Source: Enterococcus faecalis_A
Lineage (GTDB): Bacteria > Bacillota > Bacilli > Lactobacillales > Enterococcaceae
Direction of reading: 5' to 3'
Length of the DNA stretch: 64,000 bases
Assembly: GCA_051295955.1 (NCBI GenBank)
Contig: JBPDWA010000007.1
Location: 62,001-126,000 of the forward strand
The notes below the pieces were generated by a model, which saw only the letters and a list, made by a program, of their open reading frames with translations, was not told where the DNA came from and did no database searches. The position numbers were made by a program, and so were the translations under genes. How positions within the stretch are numbered: position 1 is the stretch's first letter; the number at the start of each line of letters is the position of its first letter. Below, piece after piece: positions 35,183 through 44,364 of the stretch.

Positions 35183-35557
35183 ATGGACGACTTATATTGT
35201 AAAATGTTTATTAACAGTTCTATGTCAATTGAAGAGTTAACAAAAAAAATAAGTGAGTTCTTAGAGTTAAAAAATGATCGCTTTTTATCAATAGAAAGTG
35301 AATTTTTCACTATTGATATTTCAAAAAATAAAGAATTTGATGAAGAAAAATCAAAAGAGTTTCCAGATGGATTTTTATATTTTCCTTACTTTTTAGATAT
35401 AGATAGTACCAAAAATACAGAAAAAAAAAGGTATATAAAAATGGTAGGAGATTTAATGCTTTATTTATGGGATAAAAAGTGTCAAATAGTTGTATCTAGT
35501 GATTTTGAAGAAGATTTACCTAATAAAGGCGGCTATAATCAACCAATAAATTATTAA
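35183..35557 (+). CDS. Putative immunity protein for the nucleotidyltransferase tip
   Basis: 124 residues, acidic, no signal. It follows the orphan toxin tip by 18 bases with a ribosome site (GAGGAAGTGG). It contains DRFLSIESEFFTIDISKN and FLYFPYFLDID, in the style of small immunity proteins of polymorphic toxin loci. Not recognised by family name. The pairing is inferred from position. Confidence 0.6.
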   Translation: MDDLYCKMFINSSMSIEELTKKISEFLELKNDRFLSIESEFFTIDISKNKEFDEEKSKEFPDGFLYFPYFLDIDSTKNTEKKRYIKMVGDLMLYLWDKKCQIVVSSDFEEDLPNKGGYNQPINY

Positions 35558-35628
35558 TCTAAAAAAGATGGCTTACTGTCTATTTGAAGGTATAATCGAC
35601 GAAAATTATGTATTTCCTACCATTACGA

Positions 35629-36070
35629 TTCAATGCAAAAACCGGAAAATATAGTAAAATAGAGTATACCAATTACGAATGGTACCGAAAGCTTTCTGAT
35701 TATAATGATAGTTGCCCGATGCAACGAATGGAAATTGTGGCAGAATATCAAGAAGCTGCCGGTCATGGACTTACAGTTTATAAAGTCTATATTAACGGCA
35801 CCTGCAACGAAGATGCGTCCACTAACTTACAATGGTTGATGTTGCAGGATAGCCTAAAAACGGTCATCGACATTAGCGGAGAACTCATCGACCTGTATGA
35901 TCTGTATCGCCTCTTCTCTGGCAAAGACCCTCTAACTGTGGCGGTGCAGCTAGCCGCTTAGAAGCCGGACTATGGACTACGTTACTGTTATTACCCACCG
36001 GTAAAATTGTCGAAGGCATCAAAGAAATCAAAGCCGGTAACCGCTTATTAAAAGGCATGCTTGAAGGACG
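35629..36070 (+). pseudogene. LXG fragment (linker repeat, copy 3), frameshifted
   Basis: Matches 32704-33139 of the LXG gene at both DNA and protein level (KYSKIEYTNYEWY, AAGHGLTVYKVYI, LQWLMLQDSL, LYDLYRLFSGKDPLT). A base change near 35938 shifts the frame, after which GGAASRLEAGLWTTLLLLP and GNRLLKGM continue in another frame. The LXG start and toxin tip are missing. It is an orphan-cassette junction left by recombination. Confidence 0.8.
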
Positions 36071-36270
36071 CACGTTCAAGTCTGAAAAAGATAATTCTCT
36101 AAAACTAAGGTCACAGAAAAAACGACTATTGAACAATCAAAAGAATCCACTTTAATAGCACAGTAGAACATTACTCTGATATATGAAAAAAAAGTTTATC
36201 ACAGAAAACCATTTCACTATGTTGAATATTTTATAAAGAAGCTCGCAAAGCTTTAGGTTCTTCTTCCATA
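36071..36270. other. Remnant after the third LXG fragment
   Basis: No intact gene. Short protein-like runs after the linker (for example HYSDIYEKK and KPFHYVEYFIKK) suggest the eroded tip of another toxin. Confidence 0.35.
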
Positions 36271-36303
36271 AAAACACAGAAAGGTTACTTTCTGTCTGTG
36301 TCT
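36271..36303 (-). terminator. Terminator of the MFS gene
   Basis: ACACAGAAAG pairs with CTTTCTGTCTGTGT with a small bulge. On the minus strand it is followed by TTTTTA. Confidence 0.65.
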
Positions 36304-37551
36304 TTAATAAGTAGCCTGATTTTTACGGCTTATTTGATAGCTTTGATACCCTACTAGTAAGATAGAAATAATAAATAAACCTTGAACAGCTACGATTGGT
36401 GAAACAATACTAGCAATTGTAATAATCAAAAGGGCAATTAAAGGAGCTAAACCTACCAGCGCCGTATTTAACATGCCGACAGTCAGCGCCAGTTTTTCTT
36501 CAGCCACGATCTGAACCAACCAACCTGAAAGTTTAGGAATGATGGTTCCTACTAAAAAACAAATCGGTAAAATTATCGCTAAAATTCCCCAAATATTATG
36601 TGCCAGCAAAACGGGATAAAAGATGCCTGTAGTAATCAGACAAGTAAACAATAAAGTTTCTAAACTAACTTGCTTTAACAGATTCAGTCCAAATAAACCG
36701 CCCAGTGCTAAGCCTACTGAAATGGTTGTATTGAGAATAGCAATCGTAAATGGATAAGATTGAATCAGCATCGTTTCATGCTTAACAAGAAATAGTTGAA
36801 TAAGCGGTACTAAAGAGGAGAGCATGCCATTTAACAAAATAATGGTCGCTAAAATTCCCATTAGCCGGTTTTCGTTTTTTAACATTTGACTATTCTGGCG
36901 CAAGCTGTTGAAAAAGCCCGCACTCGGCGCTGCTACATCTGACAATTGATGCTTAAATGCCAGCGTCTGTTGTTTGCGGAAAAAGTTATACATAATAAAT
37001 GCAGAAATTATAAAAGTTAATGAATTTACCAAGGCCAATTGCCAATAGGTGAAGACTAGTAATAGCGAAGCGCCGATAAATTGAGCCATAATACTAATTG
37101 TTTGTGACATGCCTTGAGTAAAACCACTAGCTTTAGCAAATTCCTTTTTGCCAGTTACTTCAACAATTAACGGCTGGCGCAGCCCACTAGCATATGTACC
37201 GTAAAAATCAGAGACGATATTTAATACGGCTACACTAATTACTATCACCCAACCTTTTAAATCTGAGATAAATAAAAAGCCGACAAGCATGTACAATGTA
37301 GCCCGAATTCCATCAGCAAAAACCAAAGCTTTTCCCCTGTGCTTCGTCCCATCTGCCCAATAGCCAGTCAATGAAGCGAACATCTGTGGAATCAATTCCG
37401 AAGCAGTAATTAAACCAATCGCGATTTGTGCTTGGGGCAACGTAGAAACATAGGTCAACATCGCCAAATAAAAAAGCTTATCTCCCGTCATTGAAAAAAA
37501 GTTAGCAAGTGCAATTTGTCGAAACCTCTTATTTTTCATAAAAACATCCAT
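36304..37551 (-). CDS. MFS transporter (drug/macrolide-efflux type)
   Basis: 415 residues with about twelve hydrophobic segments. The N-terminal FRQIALANFFSMTGDKLFYLAML and the loop GYWADGTKHRGKALVFADGIRA (motif A-like) are typical of MFS_3-type exporters. The start at 37551 lies 7 bases after AAAGGAGG; another ATG one codon earlier is possible. It is divergent from an Rgg-type regulator that probably controls it. The substrate cannot be told. Confidence 0.85.
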   Translation of the reverse strand: MDVFMKNKRFRQIALANFFSMTGDKLFYLAMLTYVSTLPQAQIAIGLITASELIPQMFASLTGYWADGTKHRGKALVFADGIRATLYMLVGFLFISDLKGWVIVISVAVLNIVSDFYGTYASGLRQPLIVEVTGKKEFAKASGFTQGMSQTISIMAQFIGASLLLVFTYWQLALVNSLTFIISAFIMYNFFRKQQTLAFKHQLSDVAAPSAGFFNSLRQNSQMLKNENRLMGILATIILLNGMLSSLVPLIQLFLVKHETMLIQSYPFTIAILNTTISVGLALGGLFGLNLLKQVSLETLLFTCLITTGIFYPVLLAHNIWGILAIILPICFLVGTIIPKLSGWLVQIVAEEKLALTVGMLNTALVGLAPLIALLIITIASIVSPIVAVQGLFIISILLVGYQSYQISRKNQATY

Positions 37552-37642
37552 CATAGTCCCTCCTTTAGGTTTACTAATACTATAGCAAGTCACTATAATA
37601 GAAGTAGAAAACTTTCATATTCGAAAGAAAGGTGGCTTATTC

Positions 37643-38506
37643 ATGAAAATCGGAGCAACATTAAAAAGTTATCGCAAACAAAAAAAATTAACCCAAAAAG
37701 AATTTATCCAAGATGTTATTTCTGAGTCTTATTACTCAAAAGTTGAAAATGACCAACATCGAATCACAGCGGAAGATTTATTGCAGCTGTTAACAATTAA
37801 CAATATTTCTTTCCAAGAATTTGCAAGTCAATTGGATATTTGCCAACAGCCTAGTTCATTCAAAGAGTTAAAAAACAAATTGTACATGATGTTTTTTGAT
37901 AACCAATTAAACGATTTGGATACATTGAGCATGCAAGCGCAGCAAGATCCAAAATTAACGCCTGACGAAAAAAAACTTTTCCTGACTTTAGCCAATATCG
38001 TTTTGAAAAATAAGCATAACGAAACAACCAGCTCCCTCTCGGCTGAAAGTAAAGTTTTTTTAAAGGAAAAAATCATGGCAGATGACAAATGGTCGGACAA
38101 CTCGCTAGCAATATACGCTAACACCATCCATGCCTATGATTTTGAAGAAAATATCGCTTTTCTGCAGCTACTATTAAAAGAACGCTCACTCCAGCAATTT
38201 ATTGAACCGCTGACCAAGCGTTCCTTAATCTTTGCTACCATCTTACTTAATTTTGTTTCCATTTGCATCGACCAAAAAGCGCTGCCTTTTACTCAAAAGC
38301 CACTACAAATTCTTGATGAGCTTCCTAAAACTCCAGAATATACTTTTTATCGATTGTTAACGGTATTTTTTAAAGAACTAATTCAACGAATGACTATTCC
38401 TGGCGTTAGTTCCAACAAATTGGAGACTATCATCAACAGCTTCACTTATATCGGCAGAGAAGACTTCGCTCAGATACTGCGACAAATAATAAAGGATAAT
38501 TGTTAA
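37643..38506 (+). CDS. Rgg/GadR/MutR-family transcriptional regulator
   Basis: 287 residues. An N-terminal XRE-type helix-turn-helix (LKSYRKQKKLTQKEFIQDVISESYYSKVE in the first 35 residues) is followed by a long helical domain resembling the tetratricopeptide-like region of Rgg proteins. Some members respond to short peptides. No adjacent short peptide gene stands out. It is divergent from the MFS gene by about 90 bases. Confidence 0.82.
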   Translation: MKIGATLKSYRKQKKLTQKEFIQDVISESYYSKVENDQHRITAEDLLQLLTINNISFQEFASQLDICQQPSSFKELKNKLYMMFFDNQLNDLDTLSMQAQQDPKLTPDEKKLFLTLANIVLKNKHNETTSSLSAESKVFLKEKIMADDKWSDNSLAIYANTIHAYDFEENIAFLQLLLKERSLQQFIEPLTKRSLIFATILLNFVSICIDQKALPFTQKPLQILDELPKTPEYTFYRLLTVFFKELIQRMTIPGVSSNKLETIINSFTYIGREDFAQILRQIIKDNC

Positions 38507-39199
38507 ATAGTTTTTATCTTCTCCACGTCGAATTAATTGAGCGCTCAGTTACTAACATATATACGCTTAAACGCTTTACTCGGACATCTTTTGTTAATAG
38601 AAAGTCGCTTACTTTTACAAGCATTTAGTCAGCCTGGTTTATTTCGATAAACATGTAGAAGTGAGCGGCTTTTACTTTTGTATAACCACATAAAAAAGGA
38701 GAAGTACCTCAATAAATCATCCTCTCATTTATTTAACATTGATCTTTATAGAAACCATGAATAGCTAAAACAGTTCATCTTCCTTTATCATTTAGAAAAA
38801 CCTTTTTAACACCAAACCTCAGCATTCTTTACGATACAAGCAATAAAAGTAAAAAGCTGTAAAGAAGTAGGTAAAGTAAGCTATTTTAAAAATTCATGTT
38901 CAAAAAATATATATTAAATATATCAAATAAACTAATTTAGAATTTTTTTATAATATTACAAATATTTTTTTGAAAAGAAAAATAGTTAAATTTATCCTTT
39001 GTATAAAAAAAATTTTTTAAACACTAATATATAGTCCTTTATTTATAAACGATCCCTTACATAATTAATGATAAATATATATTTTATTATTCTATATTTT
39101 AAAAAGACATATAAGTTTTACTTAAAATATAAAAATGTTGACAAATAGCACTGTTTATAATAAACTTATCATGTAGTTAAAAATTAGGAGGTTTTTAGT
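38507..39199. other. Long AT-rich intergenic region
   Basis: No gene seen. A long imperfect hairpin (AAAGTCGCTTACTTTTA at 38601-38617 with TAGAAGTGAGCGGCTTT at 38656-38672) lies after the Rgg gene. 38880-39130 is extremely AT-rich. TTGACA at 39137-39142 may be the -35 of the next operon, but the -10 is uncertain. Confidence 0.5.
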
Positions 39200-39886
39200 A
39201 TGAAGAAAAAGAAAATAGTTTTTACGCTATTGTCAGTTTTTTGCTGTAGCTTACCTGTTATCTACCTGAAAGGAAATGACAGTAGAGCAACTAATAGGGC
39301 TGTGAATGAAACTCAGCAGCAGGAGAAAAAGGAAGCAAAGATGGCAATTCATGCTGATAAGGCTGACGTCTCTTTTAACGAAGCAGTTTTGCAGTCTGAT
39401 GCTGTGGTTAAAGTGAAAATTTTAGGAAAAGATGCTCATGTTAATGATGAAATAAAAGGCAGCATTCCTAAAACGATCCATAAAGCAAGTGTCTTAGAAT
39501 CTTATAATGGTAAGTTGAAAATTGGTGATACGATCAAGATTATGCAGGAAGGGAATGAAAGCGTTTTAATCAATGGGATGCCCCTTTTTGAACCTGAGGA
39601 TACGTTCATATTTATGTTAAGTTCAGCTATGCCAGCAGAGCAGTTTCCCAATACCTATTTTATAAAAAAAGAATATCAGTTATCTAACACAACTTCGCAA
39701 GCGCTTGATCTTAATTTAGGTGATGCTAATTTTGAAGATGCAGGTGCCCTTCAAGATAAAGAATTGGAAAAAAAATTAGCTGTTATCTCAGAAGATATGT
39801 TTGTTGATGAAGTGAATATACAAGTTATTGACACCCAAAAACTTGTAACATCCATTGAGGAGGTAATTAAAAATGAAAAAAATTAG
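39200..39886 (+). CDS. Exported protein of unknown function, partner of metalloprotease
   Basis: 228 residues. A Lys-rich N terminus and hydrophobic stretch (to about residue 25) give a signal peptide or anchor. The rest is soluble (HADKADVSFNEAVLQSDAVVKVKILG, then SVLESYNGKLKIGDTIKIMQEG and TFIFMLSSAM). The ATG follows TTAGGAGG. It overlaps the protease gene by 14 bases, so the two are coupled. It may be an inhibitor, a chaperone or a surface partner of the protease. I do not recognise the family. Confidence 0.65.
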   Translation: MKKKKIVFTLLSVFCCSLPVIYLKGNDSRATNRAVNETQQQEKKEAKMAIHADKADVSFNEAVLQSDAVVKVKILGKDAHVNDEIKGSIPKTIHKASVLESYNGKLKIGDTIKIMQEGNESVLINGMPLFEPEDTFIFMLSSAMPAEQFPNTYFIKKEYQLSNTTSQALDLNLGDANFEDAGALQDKELEKKLAVISEDMFVDEVNIQVIDTQKLVTSIEEVIKNEKN

Positions 39887-40451
39887 TGTTCTTTTTTCTA
39901 TCACTATCTTTGGACTGATTAGCTTATTTTTTACTAGTAACGTAGAAGCTCATCGATTATATCAACCAATTGGTTCTGAAAGTGTGGGCTATATTGTAGG
40001 ACCTGAGCATCCAGCGAAAAAAGATTTTGATTATGCATTCGAAAGCGGTGTCAGTAACGAAATTATCGATGCTGTAAGAGATGGAGCAGCCCAATGGCGG
40101 GGCCTCCACGGAGTGAGAATCGAAGAGAGATCTCAATATAACTCTTCAAATCTTATGAAAGAGTACTATGACCCAAATTCAACTACCATCGCTTATAATG
40201 GATTACTTGTAGATCCAACTACTCGCTACTTCATCCAATTCGGTTTAAACTTTAATATGTACCAAATGAATCAATTCTCGACACTAAGAAAACATCAAAT
40301 TGCTATGCATGAATGGGGACATACTTTTGGGTTGAAAGACTTATATTGGTCTGTAAATATCGATAAAGTAATGTATGGTATTGGAACCAGGATGCAAGCA
40401 ACTGCTATAACTCAACAAGATTACGAAGGAATGTTCTATGGCGTTCAATAA
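39873..40451 (+). CDS. Secreted zinc metalloprotease (metzincin/snapalysin-like)
   Basis: 192 residues. A signal peptide (likely cut near VEA/HR, residue ~26) precedes a small catalytic domain. HEWGHTFGLKD near residue 146 is an HExxHxxGxxD zinc site, in which Asp replaces the usual third His as in snapalysin. A Met-turn-like KVMYG follows 11 residues later. Its small size and lack of a cell-wall signal suggest release outside the cell. The ribosome site GAGGAGG lies inside the upstream gene. Confidence 0.8.
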   Translation: MKKISVLFSITIFGLISLFFTSNVEAHRLYQPIGSESVGYIVGPEHPAKKDFDYAFESGVSNEIIDAVRDGAAQWRGLHGVRIEERSQYNSSNLMKEYYDPNSTTIAYNGLLVDPTTRYFIQFGLNFNMYQMNQFSTLRKHQIAMHEWGHTFGLKDLYWSVNIDKVMYGIGTRMQATAITQQDYEGMFYGVQ

Positions 40452-40508
40452 TCTCTTATTCATCGAATAAAGTAGATTTAGAAAACAGCTACGAATACAA
40501 ATTATTAT

Positions 40509-40560
40509 GCCCCCAGCTAGAATACCTTTTTCAAAGTAACTCTATCTGAGGGGGTTTTTC
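40509..40560 (+). terminator. Terminator-like hairpin after the protease gene
   Basis: GCCCCCAG and CTGAGGGGG pair across an imperfect loop, followed by TTTTTC. Confidence 0.55.
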
Positions 40561-40671
40561 ACAAAAAAATGAACATAAAGTACAAAGGACCATCTAATAG
40601 TCACTTACTAAATTAATAAAAAATAACTATTATTATAAATATCTAATCTACAGAGGTTTATACTCAAAAAT

Positions 40672-41481
40672 CTAAAAAATACCTCCAAGTGTTCCCAAAA
40701 AGCAGAACACAAAAATACCGATGATAATTGTAATGGTCTTATATCCTTTGGAGTATAGCCAGACACAAAGAAACGTGATTCCTAAAGGTAATAAGCCTGG
40801 GAAGATTTGATCAAAAATACTTTGAAGCGTCGTTTCCGCACCACCAATCGTGAATTTCAGTGACGTTTTAAGAGTTACCATAGTCCCAATCATAGCGCCG
40901 ATAACAGTCAGACCTAAGATCGAGGCACCATATGATAGCTTATCAATCATATGATTATCTTCCGAATCATCAATAAACTTTGTTCCCAATACATAACCAT
41001 ACTTTGCTGCTAGCCACTTAAAAATAAAGTGAAGAGCTGTGTAGATTGAAAAATAAAGTAGCATGCCTAGAATATTCCCTTGTTTAGCAAATGAAATGCC
41101 AATCCCAGCAGCAATTACTCGAAACGTACCCCAAAAAAACGAATCGCCGATCCCTGATAAAGGGCCCATCAAACCGGTTTTGATCTTATTGATAGCATTC
41201 GTGTCAAAATCAGGATTCTTTGCATTTTCTTCTTCCATGGAAACCGCCAAACTCATCACAAAGGGTGCAATATGAGGAGTAATGTTAAAAGTCTCTGTAT
41301 GGCGCAACAAAGCAGCATAATAATCGTTATCATTTGGGTAAATTTTTCGTAGCGAGCGTTCAATGCCGTTCATTTGACCATAAGCCATCATTTTGTCAAA
41401 GGACCAAGACGACTGCATGAAAAAGGAGCGCCAAAAGATACTTCTGAGTTCTTTTTTTCCTATCAAGTTTTCTTTTGCCAT
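40672..41481 (-). CDS. PTS mannose/fructose/sorbose-family IID component
   Basis: 269 residues. It has the family hallmarks: SFMQSSWSFDKMMAYGQMNGIERSLRK at the N terminus, then HTETFNITPHIAPFVMSLAVSMEE, GPLSGIGDSFFWGTFR and a hydrophobic C-terminal third. With IIC it forms the membrane channel. It is the last gene of the operon, and its start overlaps the IIC stop by one base. Confidence 0.94.
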   Translation of the reverse strand: MAKENLIGKKELRSIFWRSFFMQSSWSFDKMMAYGQMNGIERSLRKIYPNDNDYYAALLRHTETFNITPHIAPFVMSLAVSMEEENAKNPDFDTNAINKIKTGLMGPLSGIGDSFFWGTFRVIAAGIGISFAKQGNILGMLLYFSIYTALHFIFKWLAAKYGYVLGTKFIDDSEDNHMIDKLSYGASILGLTVIGAMIGTMVTLKTSLKFTIGGAETTLQSIFDQIFPGLLPLGITFLCVWLYSKGYKTITIIIGIFVFCFLGTLGGIF

Positions 41482-42227
41482 TACAGTTCTTCCCCCTCTT
41501 CAAATCTAAGTTTTTGTACGGCCAATAACGCCAAACAAAGCCCTACCACTGCCACTCCGACCACATCCATTTTTAAATACATGACACCAATAAAACCTAA
41601 AAAAAGATAGGGCATCAGTGCTTTATTTGCCATCATTCTAATTAATAAAGCTAAACCGACACATGACAAAACACCAGCAGCTACGTCAAAACTATCAAGA
41701 ACCACTTGAGGAATTAACTTGATAACTGCGTTGATGGTAGAAACACCAAAATAAGTAGCAGCAAATACCAAAAGGGCTGACGGCACGCCTACAATCAGCG
41801 GTTGAGCGATGTAGTGATAACGCTGGGCTTTCTTGAAATCATGGTGGGTAAGCGCTGCATCCATTTTATGGTTAAAGTACGTAATAGGCATTGCATAAGC
41901 AAAGTTGCGCCACATCTGTAAGAAAATCGATAAGGGCAGCGTCAAAGCAACCGCTGTCCCAACTCCTTGGCCCGATTGAATTGCAATCGCCGTTCCTAAA
42001 ACGCTGGAAGCATATACTTCAGGCGGCGTAGCACTCCCCACCATAATAGAGCCCATAAACATTGATTCTAAAGTAGCACCGATAATAATGCCGGCTTCCA
42101 AGTCTCCTAAAATCAAGCCAACAAACGGTCCGGTAAACAACGGGCGTCCCATCATGGAAGCACCGAATGTATATTCATCAATTGCTGCTAAAAACGCAAC
42201 AAGTGCAATTAAAAGAGCTGATAGCAT
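41481..42227 (-). CDS. PTS mannose/fructose/sorbose-family IIC component
   Basis: 248 residues, polytopic. RPLFTGPFVGLILGDLEAGIIIGATLE and VGSATPPEVYASSVLGTAIAI are IIC signatures of this PTS family. It pairs with IID. It follows IIB by 15 bases with an AGGAGG site. Confidence 0.93.
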   Translation of the reverse strand: MLSALLIALVAFLAAIDEYTFGASMMGRPLFTGPFVGLILGDLEAGIIIGATLESMFMGSIMVGSATPPEVYASSVLGTAIAIQSGQGVGTAVALTLPLSIFLQMWRNFAYAMPITYFNHKMDAALTHHDFKKAQRYHYIAQPLIVGVPSALLVFAATYFGVSTINAVIKLIPQVVLDSFDVAAGVLSCVGLALLIRMMANKALMPYLFLGFIGVMYLKMDVVGVAVVGLCLALLAVQKLRFEEGEEL

Positions 42228-42242
42228 AAGTTCCCCTCCTTG

Positions 42243-42710
42243 TTATCCCTGCAAAGGATCAATTTTTTTATCAGTAGGAACAGCTTGACATTGAACACTT
42301 ACACCTTCTGCCTGAATTGCTTTTATCAATGTTCGTTCTGCTTCTGTTAAATAGACGGAGCTGGTAACCATTCGTCGCTCGTCAGTTTTTTTCAAATTAC
42401 CTAAATTGACTTCTTTAATTTCAGGAACTTGCTGAACGATCGCATAAGCGTCTGCCACTGTACCAACGATTAAAAAAACTTGATATTTCTTGATTTTGTC
42501 GCCTTTTAAAGTAGTAATCGCTTCTTTGATGCTTTTAACAACAAATTTTGTGCCAGTTGGAGCAGCCATTTTCAACATTTTTTTGCGCAAATTATTGGTA
42601 GCGATTTCATCGTTAGCTACTAAAATACAATCTGCTCCTAAGTGATTCGTCCAGGCAAAGGCTACTTGGCCGTGAACAAAACGTTCGTCTATTCGCAATA
42701 GTTTAATCAC
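42243..42710 (-). CDS. PTS mannose/fructose/sorbose-family IIB component
   Basis: 155 residues. The phosphorylatable His lies in LRIDERFVHGQVAFAW at about residue 13. NLGNLKK and MVTSSVYLTEAE fit the family. Cytoplasmic carrier that passes phosphate from IIA to the incoming sugar. It overlaps the IIA gene by four bases. Confidence 0.93.
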   Translation of the reverse strand: MIKLLRIDERFVHGQVAFAWTNHLGADCILVANDEIATNNLRKKMLKMAAPTGTKFVVKSIKEAITTLKGDKIKKYQVFLIVGTVADAYAIVQQVPEIKEVNLGNLKKTDERRMVTSSVYLTEAERTLIKAIQAEGVSVQCQAVPTDKKIDPLQG

Positions 42711-43120
42711 TCGAGTTCCCCCTCTTCATTTTCTGCCAGAAGTTCATTAACAAAAACCATACCTTTTGCCCCACTGTTTATGGCTTGTGAAATCAATTTG
42801 CTTGAATCCGGTTCTGTAGATAAGCAGAGTTCTAAGAGCATTGGCAAATTTACCCCACTAACCAAATAAAAATTTTCACGTCCGACCCGTTGGGAAAAAG
42901 CGTTAGCTACGCTTCCTCCCAGCAAATCTACAGCCACAATTAATTCGTCTTCCGGATCCAGTTCATCAAACAACATATCTATTTCTTGTTCAATAGTCAC
43001 TTCATCACTAAGATACGCAGTAATCGCTGAAACTGATTTTTGTGAGCCCAAGATAAATTCTAAAGTATCTTTCAAGCCTTGAGCCATCGTCGAATGAGTC
43101 GCAATAATAATCTTTTTCAT
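42707..43120 (-). CDS. PTS mannose/fructose/sorbose-family IIA component
   Basis: 137 residues. The active-site His is in IIIATHSTMAQGL (residue 9). VDLLGGSVANAF and SGVNLPMLLEL are typical. It accepts phosphate from HPr. It lies 11 bases after the SIS-domain gene and overlaps IIB. Confidence 0.92.
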   Translation of the reverse strand: MKKIIIATHSTMAQGLKDTLEFILGSQKSVSAITAYLSDEVTIEQEIDMLFDELDPEDELIVAVDLLGGSVANAFSQRVGRENFYLVSGVNLPMLLELCLSTEPDSSKLISQAINSGAKGMVFVNELLAENEEGELE

Positions 43121-43131
43121 GAGGTAATACC

Positions 43132-44145
43132 TTAATATTCAACCGTTCGGTAGTAACGTCGCACATCCAAGGAATGGTTCCGAACCTGTTCAAGATGCGC
43201 ACTAACTCGCTCCAAAGCAGTTGCCATCACCATAGGCGCTACATATTCACGCATTGTAGCTGCTACACCAGGCAAATCAAAAGCTGCCGTATCAAAAACC
43301 GTCACAACTTCACTATACTTGTTCACAAACTTTTCCACGCGATTCACTAATGGCCGCGTTTTGTCTTCTCCTTTTAATAAAACAAAGCTCATGGATTTGT
43401 TAGTCATTTCGATAGTCCCATGGAAAAACTCTGCTGCATGAATAGATTTTGTAGCAATCCACTGCATTTCTTCCAAGACACACATAGCATATTCATAAGC
43501 AGCACCATAGGTATTTCCAGCTCCTACGAACATATGAAATTCGGTATCTTTATGTTTTTCTGCAAACTGACGTGCTTTTTCATCATTTTGACGTCGAACA
43601 TCTAACAAAGTAGCAGGCATTGTCTTAAGTGTTTCTATGAATTGTTCGTAGACAGGAAATTCGCCATTGTTTTTCATCAATCGTGCGCCAAGTGCAAAGA
43701 ATTGTAGCTGAAGTTCTTCTACCAGCGTATCATTGTCTGCATCGTTATCAATCGTATAATCAGCCAGTTCGCCTAACGGTGTTGCTGCATTACCAACAAA
43801 TGCGATAGTCGTTGCTCCTTGTTGTTTTGCATAATCTACTGCGGCGATAGTTTCTTGCGTAGTTCCGGTTAAAGAAGAGGTGATCATTATTGTCTCTTGG
43901 TTTATTTTCTTTGGTTGCGTACAAGCGACTTCAGCTGCAATTTCATGATAGTAATCAATTGTTGAATGGGTGCTTAGCAGATAAGCCAATGGCGCAATCG
44001 TAGCGTAAGTTCCACCTGAACCTACTAAGTAAAGATTCTTAAACCCTTTTTGGCTAATGACGTCAGCGACTTGATTAATCTTCTCAATGTTCGCTACAGC
44101 TCCTTTTAATACAGACATAAAGCGTTCTTCACTAAAACCTAACAT
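43132..44145 (-). CDS. SIS-domain sugar isomerase/deglycase (FrlB/GfrF-like)
   Basis: 337 residues with two SIS subdomains. LYLVGSGGTYATIAPLAYLL and IMITSSLTGTTQETIAAV mark the sugar-phosphate site, with FHMFVGAGNTYGAAYEYAMCVLEEMQWI and EFFHGTIEM in the second half. This matches deglycases that split fructoselysine- or glucoselysine-6-phosphate, which are often paired with mannose-family PTS genes (gfr-type operons). The exact amino sugar substrate is inferred. The start at 44145 follows GGAGGG. First gene of the PTS operon. Confidence 0.82.
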   Translation of the reverse strand: MLGFSEERFMSVLKGAVANIEKINQVADVISQKGFKNLYLVGSGGTYATIAPLAYLLSTHSTIDYYHEIAAEVACTQPKKINQETIMITSSLTGTTQETIAAVDYAKQQGATTIAFVGNAATPLGELADYTIDNDADNDTLVEELQLQFFALGARLMKNNGEFPVYEQFIETLKTMPATLLDVRRQNDEKARQFAEKHKDTEFHMFVGAGNTYGAAYEYAMCVLEEMQWIATKSIHAAEFFHGTIEMTNKSMSFVLLKGEDKTRPLVNRVEKFVNKYSEVVTVFDTAAFDLPGVAATMREYVAPMVMATALERVSAHLEQVRNHSLDVRRYYRTVEY

Positions 44146-44228
44146 ACATAAATCCCTCCAAGTCTTCTTTATAAAGCTCATCTATTTGTAAAATGCCGGC
44201 ACATTCACAAACCACTTACTATTTTTTA

Positions 44229-44279
44229 TATACCACCTTTGAACATTTTTAATGTACCACTTTAAGAAAACGCTGTCAA
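44229..44279 (-). promoter_or_regulatory. Promoter and tandem operators of the PTS operon
   Basis: On the minus strand TTGACA (44274-44279) and TACATT (44251-44256) are separated by 17 bases. A repeated motif AAAGTGGTACAT over the -10 and AAAGGTGGTATAT about 22 bases downstream look like GntR-type operators. Confidence 0.65.
44264..44278 (+). promoter_or_regulatory. cre-like site over the PTS operon -35
   Basis: AAGAAAACGCTGTCA fits the CcpA consensus WTGNAANCGNWNNCA with one mismatch and overlaps the -35 box, so glucose repression is likely. Confidence 0.5.
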
Positions 44280-44304
44280 TGAGTTTAACCACTTTTTATT
44301 TTAT

Positions 44305-44334
44305 TTGTACCAAAAAACATTTTTCATGTATAAT
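44305..44334 (+). promoter_or_regulatory. Promoter of the gntR pair
   Basis: TTGTAC (44305-44310) and TATAAT (44329-44334), 18 bases apart. The -35 contains GTACCA, the core of the operators on the other side, suggesting autoregulation. Confidence 0.6.
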
Positions 44335-44364
44335 AAATAAAAACAGATGCCGGAGAGTAAAAGT

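Noticed and set aside
35165..35185. GAGGAAGTGGAATAAAA as a second copy of the guaA 3' end (att site)
   Set aside because: Only a few bases agree with the guaA end, and the stretch is explained as a ribosome site for the 124-residue immunity-like gene.
38880..39130. Very AT-rich stretch as a replication origin or CRISPR-like region
   Set aside because: No DnaA-box cluster, no regular repeats and no cas genes are visible; it is more simply an AT-rich promoter region.
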